Positions 58,724 to 64,000 of a DNA stretch of 64,000 nt are shown here, in pieces (the first letter of the stretch is position 1; each line of letters opens with the position of its first letter). Position numbers and translations under genes: made by a program. The notes under the pieces are model-generated. The model was not told the origin of the DNA. It did no database searches and was given only the letters and a program-made list of their open reading frames with translations. The stretch is from Torreya grandis (taxonomy: Eukaryota > Streptophyta > Pinopsida > Cupressales > Taxaceae), in contig JARHVA010000123.1 in the NCBI GenBank assembly GCA_037957365.1, positions 1,336,501-1,400,500 on the forward strand. Direction: 5' to 3'.

Positions 58724-60291
58724 TTTTGGTTGTAAATCTAACAATGCATGGCTCTAACATATGGCATTAGATCCATGGTGAAAAAATTCATGTGTGTGAG
58801 TGTTTTCTATTGTAGGATGGTGTGTTCAAGGTGAAGTTATTATGATAGGAGGAGAGACCAAATAAAGATTAAAGAAAAAAAAAAATTTGTTTTTTGACAG
58901 GTATCTCTCTATGGAGCATGGTGGAGGATCTCTTGATGAAGATCTTGATCTCTTCATGTAGCTGAGGAGAAGCCCACAGTTGAGTGGAGGAGAAAGATTC
59001 AAAATATTTTCCAGACAAGTCAACAACCTACATAGTATTCTTATTGAAGATGGAGCAACTCTACAGCTTGAAGAGTAAGTTGGACTACTTTGGAGGAGGT
59101 TGAGTACAAGGCGTGACCTCGTTGGGGTTCTTAAGAACAAATAGAAGGGGTATTAATGTGGTATCCTACTGACCATGTGTTGTTAGATGAGATGTATAAG
59201 AATAAAAATCCATGCAAAGGAAGGAGGTATAGATAAACCTGAAGTTGTACCTATTTATGTAGTTGAGGATAAGAAAAATGAAGATGCATATGAACAAGTG
59301 AGACCTAGATTTTTTGAAAGGAGAAGGTTGTATTTTTGATCATATGATAGAGTAGTAATTCATTTTGGATGCATTTTTTAGGCTCAAAAATATGGTAGGT
59401 GGAATGATGCACTGAGTAGCATGATGACTTCCATGGAGTTGTGACTGGTCCATTTGTGTCATGTTGATATCTTGAAATCTATGTGGAGAAATCTGGTTTT
59501 GACTTATGTGAGATTTTCTCTCCTCACTACTATCAAGAGTGTTATGTGCACTAGTTATTGTTCAAGGAATTGGAGCAGCGTTATTCCTACATGGTGATCT
59601 CTCTTATAGAGAAATAAATTCAAAGGTGAGGCAAAGGATTTATTGGTTTGCATGTTAAAGAAGTCATTGTATGAAGTTATGTAGATGTAGTATATGTAGT
59701 ATAGAATATTTAGTACCTTCATGGAGAGCAAAGTGTTTAGAATAATTTATTATGAGTTGTGACATGTTGGATGTAAGCCCCAACATAATCACTATTTTCA
59801 TGGCTCAGTGACAAGGATGTGATAATGGTGGTATGTGGAGCAAACCAAGTATGGATATTTATAAGGACAAAAAATCAAGGAAGTACCCCACTTCTTGCAT
59901 TATTGAGTTATCTTCCTAGGAGCATCCTATAAAAGTGGATAATACATGTTATTGTGTCTTGTGTATTGGATTCATCAAGAGTGGGAAGCCTCATATTACC
60001 ATGATGAGAATTAAACTAGATATTACCAAGTAGTGGGAGTTGTGAGTGGTTCATGGCAAAATCTTGATTGGAGGATTGCTCTATGTGTGGAGAAGTGATT
60101 TGTCACTTTAGTACTACTATTTTCTATGGAGGAGTAGATGTTGACAAAGTCGATCAGGGCAGAGAAGTTTTATTAGTGAAATAAAGTTCTACTAGGTTTG
60201 TGTCAAGGCAACAAAGGGCATTGGTGAGTATTTGGTTGTAGAATACTTAGATGTGGTAAAAGCTTGTGTATATTGAATTCAAGTGGGAGAA
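58724..60291 (+). other. Internal region of non-autonomous element
   Basis: 1.6 kb with no recognisable retroelement domain. Short frames on both strands, including 58826-59140 minus, look accidental. The end CAAGTGGGAGAATG (60279-60293) acts as polypurine tract. Confidence 0.5.
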
Positions 60292-61289
60292 TGTGAGGAT
60301 GTGAAATCACTATTTACAATCACTATTCATGGTCACTATTCATGATTACATGGCATATTGGTGATATGTCATGTGAGTGATATGGTTGATTGGTGATGTG
60401 ATAGGGGCCCATGGAGGGTATCCTATAGGTGATCAGGTTGATGCGATGGGCGTGGGACATATCACTCCACCAAGACACATGGGTTTACCCTTGGTAGTCA
60501 CATGGGTGGTGTCATATTGTATAAAAGATAAAAGGGTTGGTATGGATCAAATTTATAAGGGACCCTATGATTCTCATATGTGAAAAGAGTCAAAAGGTAG
60601 TTGCAATCATATTTTGGACTCATGTGGTCATATGGAGAATGAAGACAAGAAATTTATTATTATAGACTGACCTCTCATGTGTGTGGGAGATAATGTTTTT
60701 GGGGCCACATGGAGGTGACACATGTTCTTGTCTAAAGTGAAGATGCCTTGAAGACTTTTTGCACATGGAGACAATACCACCATCATTATGGAGATCACAT
60801 GACACCCACTCATGTATGGGTCAAATTTATTTGGTGCCACTATTCATTCTCTCTCCCTTCTCTCTATCATGTTGTAAAATGCATAAATATGCATTAGCTC
60901 TCTCATTGTAATTTATCTTGTTAGAGGATCCATGGAAGCCTTGGGCTTGCATGCCTAGAGGTTGGATCTTGTAGGCCAGGTTATGTTGGATTTAAAACTT
61001 GAATACTTCATGTGGAAGCATTGAGTGCTTTGTTTATAAGCATTAAAGGAGTTTTTATGGAGGAGTTGTTGTAGAATAGAGGTTGATATTGAGATTATAA
61101 ATGAAGTCTAGAAGCTGCCATTTTGTCCATAATTTTTCCTTGCACATTGCAAGGCTTCTACATAATCTCTTGTGTAATGTGTCCTCTTCTTGTCTATTCT
61201 TTTTGTAGCTTGTTTTTTGCATTATTTACTTGCACTGTAGGATATAGTTCATTGATATAACATGTAGAATTAGAACATTATTCCTAACA
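60292..61289 (+). repeat. 3' LTR of non-autonomous element
   Basis: Begins TGTGAGGATGTGAAATC and ends CCTAACA. The TATATAAG of the 5' copy reads CATGGAAG here (about 60929), so the box is lost. The frames at 60377-60840 are shared LTR text, not genes. Confidence 0.75.
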
Positions 61290-62083
61290 TCTAGTGATGT
61301 AGAAGCATCAAGAGAACATCAATATAAATATGTAAATTTTGATAAAGAAGATTTGAGAGGTTATGTATAAAGTCAATAAGAAACCTTGAGGATACACTTG
61401 TACTATAATAGGCTAAATTAGATAGTATAATGGATTTATAAGGTCTAGTAATATATAGAAACTACATATTACCTTATGTAAATCCTTCTAGACCTAGCTT
61501 ATGTTGAAAAGAATAAAGATGGTAAATAAGTTGAGATAATCTTGGATGTGTGTTTATCATAAATCATTGGATAAGTATTCTCACACTTAGGAGTCTAATT
61601 TAGCAAAAAGATAAGGCCAAATGAGTTAGTCTTGAAAAAAAATAAAGAGAGTGAGTGGTGGAGTAAGGAGGGGGAAGCCCTCTAGGCCTACACTTTTATA
61701 AATAAGACTGTTTGTTTAATAAAATAAAATTTATTTGTGTGTCTTTAGAGATTTAGAGATTGTTTGAGGATGAATAAGACAAGTAATATTTTCAAGTATT
61801 GACGTAAAAGGAGTTGAAAGGATTTGATTGGGTCATATGAGAAATAATCCCTATTGAAGGGGGTGAAATTTGTATTTCTTTTAATAATACTACTCTCTCA
61901 AGAATGGTATGTACATCAGATACATGAGTTTAAATTCTAAATGTTTTATAATTGTCAATGGCATCAATACGATATAATCTTCCATTATTTATCATTTGAC
62001 TATTTTGTCAATGATTGGTATTATATTTATAGTATTTCCTTGACAAGAGTTTATCAGAAGAATGGCTAGTTGTATACACAAAA
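61290..62083. other. Non-coding stretch
   Basis: AT-rich, no coding similarity and no clear repeat. It forms the flank of the LTR at 62084. Confidence 0.35.
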
Positions 62084-62648
62084 TGATCCAGGCACCAATT
62101 TAGGCAATAATTCGGGTGACAGTTCCACCCCAATTGATGACGGAACTTCTAGGAGCCATAACTTTTGCACCGTAGCTCCAATTGACTCGCCGTTTGAACC
62201 ATTAGAAAGCTAAGAATGAGAAAAACATCATGAAATGGCATCAATCTCTGCTTGATGAAGTTTGACCCCCAAAACCCAATGAAAGTGCCTCAAATTTCAA
62301 TTTTAGTAGTACAATCTAAAAATATTAATTCCTTAAATTTTGTATTATTTTAAATATTGGAAGTCGAAACACTTAATCTCTCTCGATATTGGTGACCTTA
62401 CACATCCTCCCCATGCTTTCAAAATTTGTATAAATGAAGAGGTAACCCAAAATGTGAAGACAGACATCTCTTCCCAGAGATAAGCATATATTTGTATTGT
62501 GATCTTGAGTAATACTACATCTTTTCTCAGAGAATTCATTGTTACTGTGTTATTTCTATGCTATTGAGATATTTGTCAACCAAAATTTTTGTCATCAATT
62601 GGGGTGGAACTGTCACCTGAATTATCGCCTAAATTAATGCTTGGATCA
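62084..62648 (-). repeat. LTR with 58-bp terminal inverted repeats (565 bp)
   Basis: The first 58 bases (TGATCCAGGCACC...AATTGATGAC, 62084-62141) are the reverse complement of 62591-62648 with five mismatches, all transitions. On the minus strand the right end follows AAGAAGGGAGGAA, a good polypurine tract, directly after the gypsy pol end, so it fits an LTR starting TGATCC. A MITE-like insertion with long inverted ends is the alternative. No coding text. Confidence 0.55.
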
Positions 62649-62661
62649 TTCCTCCCTTCTT
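62649..62661 (-). promoter_or_regulatory. Polypurine tract of minus-strand gypsy
   Basis: On the minus strand AAGAAGGGAGGAA sits between the pol end and TGATCC. Confidence 0.65.
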
Positions 62662-64000
62662 GAAAAGCAATGGTCCCCATTGCGTCAATGCTCCCCATCA
62701 GGTGTGGTAGTTATTTCTTGATTTGATTCTCTATGCACCACTCACCTTGATGGCTAAGCTGGCCCCTTTTGACCACTCGATAAAGTGGAATAGAGCATCC
62801 TCTTGTTGTCTTCATCTAGGTATCCACAATCTGATCCTCTTCTACTGGAGCAAAACTCTATGGATCAAGCTCATCAATGTCTAGTTGTTTTGCTACAACT
62901 GAAGTGTCCAATAGAGGTGGGTGATATGGTTTGAGGAGCTCCACATTGAATATTGGATACAGACCAAGGTAGGCTAGTAGGTTCAACTCAAAAGCATTTT
63001 CTCCAACTCTTCTGGTGATGGTGTAGGGACCATATCATAGAGGTTGAATCTTTCTATGTGGGCCTTCAAGTCATTCCTTTTGAAGCCATAACTAAACCTT
63101 GTCACCCACAGCAAAATGGTGTGTAATCCTATGTTTGTCATGGTGTTGCTTATACTTTTGATTCATCTTCTCCAGGATGTCATGAACTTATTTCTGGATG
63201 TGTTGCATTTGTTCAATAAACTTTGTTGCTTTTGTTGCCTCAAATCTTCCATGAGGTGTGTATTTTATGGTGGAAAATGGAACAACTATATCAATTGGTG
63301 CCATGGGTTGGAACCCAAAACATACCTGGAATGGATTGTGCTTGGTCAAGCTATGCAGTGCCTGATTGTATCCATGTTGTATGAAAAGAAGTCCCTCATC
63401 CCATGTGCATGGATGTTTGGAGTGATACATCTGAATCATGTGAACAATCAAGCGGTTTACCACCTCTATTTGATCATCAGTTTGTGGATGGAAGGCTGTG
63501 GAATTCATCAGCTTAGTATCCATCATCTTCCATAGAGTGGACTAGAAGATGCTCAGGAACCTGCTATCTCGATCTGAGACAATGGACTTGGGGAGACCAA
63601 AATGGAGCCATACATGACTAAAATATAGTTGAGCATTTTCCTCAATAGATATATTTTTCTTACAAGCAATCATGATAGCCATTTTTGAAAAACAATCAAC
63701 TACCACAAAAATACAGTCCTTACCATGTTTTGAAGTGGGCAAACCTGAGAGAAAATCCATTGAGATAGATTCCCAAGGCCTGGTTGGTTCTGGCAATGGC
63801 GTGTACAATCCTTGCTTCTTATTTGTTGGCTTGGCTATTGCACATGGGGTGCAAGATTTGAGATATCTTTCCACATCCTTTTGCATATGGGGCTATTAGA
63901 AGTGTTTTTGAAGAACTGCTAATGTCTTTTCAATACCAAAGTGTCTAGTTGTCTTACTGAAGTGTGCTTCCCATATCATATTTTGTTGCTCTGCAACTGG
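62662..64000 (-). pseudogene. Chromovirus-like Ty3/gypsy integrase and C-terminus (partial)
   Basis: Read on the minus strand from the window edge, the zinc-binding part has HFSKTTRHFG and YLKSCTPCAIAKPTNKK. The core domain shows SISMDFLSGLP, IVSDRDSRF and FHPQTDDQIEVVN, so all three catalytic acids (Asp, Asp, Glu) are kept. A stop sits where FWSTLW is expected (63541, TGG changed to TAG). The frame then continues KHPCTWDEGLL, GFQPMAPIDIV, KYKQHHDKHR and the GPYTITRRVG...PIFNVELLKPYHPP motif (about 62945-63060). A chromodomain-like tail ends near 62680. RT and RNase H would lie beyond 64000. This is the least damaged integrase in the window. Confidence 0.88.

Larger units (their letters stand above)
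57701..61289 (+). mobile_element. Non-autonomous LTR element (3.6 kb)
   Basis: Direct repeats of about 1.0 kb (57701-58710 and 60292-61289) flank 1.6 kb. A perfect TGGTATCAGAG primer site follows the first repeat, and AAGTGGGAGAA precedes the second, in the style of copia elements. No gag or pol motif is visible in the internal part, so it would depend on another element. No convincing target repeat was found; the left boundary is uncertain by up to 8 bases (57701 or 57709). Confidence 0.75.

Noticed and set aside
58826..59140. 104-codon minus-strand open frame
   Set aside because: Compositionally simple (Ser, Arg, Leu rich), no domain, and inside a non-autonomous LTR element.
57696..61294. 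Target-site duplication of the 57701-61289 element
   Set aside because: GGAAA and TCTAG do not match, and alternative borders give only a partial TAGTA/TAGTG match.

Overview
This window reads as nuclear DNA of a seed plant with a large, repeat-rich genome. It is AT-rich, I recognise no intact host gene, and nearly all of the sequence can be assigned to nested, decaying LTR retrotransposons of the Ty3/gypsy and Ty1/copia types. The very long LTRs, a primer-binding site of the initiator tRNA-Met type and a plant-like PDS5 fragment fit a gymnosperm, possibly a conifer. That is an inference from style, not a proof. No bacterial, organellar, tRNA, rRNA or CRISPR feature was seen.

Layout. 1-1365: pyrimidine-rich non-coding DNA with several small repeats. 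1366-10697: an unusual LTR element family in tandem (partial internal region, LTR, internal region, LTR). Its internal region carries a piece of a PDS5-like cohesin gene where gag-pol would be expected. The second copy is interrupted by a 1.73 kb LTR-like insertion (6803-8536, repeat GGTTA) packed with E-box motifs. 10698-12463: RNase H-integrase remnant of a gypsy element into which the PDS5 element landed. 12464-17040: non-coding, probably the LTR and debris of that gypsy. 17040-19990: a second gypsy pol (RT, RNase H, integrase, chromodomain-like end). 20020-27043: a structurally complete copia element (LTRs, primer site, gag, protease, integrase, RT, RNase H, polypurine tract, target repeat TTTGA) whose reading frame is broken by many stops.

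27590-40801: a duplicated non-coding segment (X-Y). One copy (39420-40801) is uninterrupted. The other is split by a minus-strand LTR element (27913-37530, target repeat ACCTT) whose LTRs are inflated by a dimeric tandem repeat. 42931-56274: a 13.3 kb plus-strand gypsy element of the Tat type with two RNase H domains, paired 18-bp palindromes upstream of its TATA box, and long non-coding flanks. 57701-61289: a small non-autonomous LTR element. 62084-64000: the 3' end of a minus-strand chromovirus-like gypsy whose LTR has 58-bp terminal inverted repeats.

Nothing here looks able to make a full-length protein. The coding remnants are listed as pseudogenes. Their stops often sit where the family has glutamine or tryptophan, as expected after cytosine deamination of methylated repeats. 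The most notable item is the PDS5-carrying element, followed by the filled/empty site pair at 27.6-40.8 kb and the regulatory motif clusters in three different LTRs.
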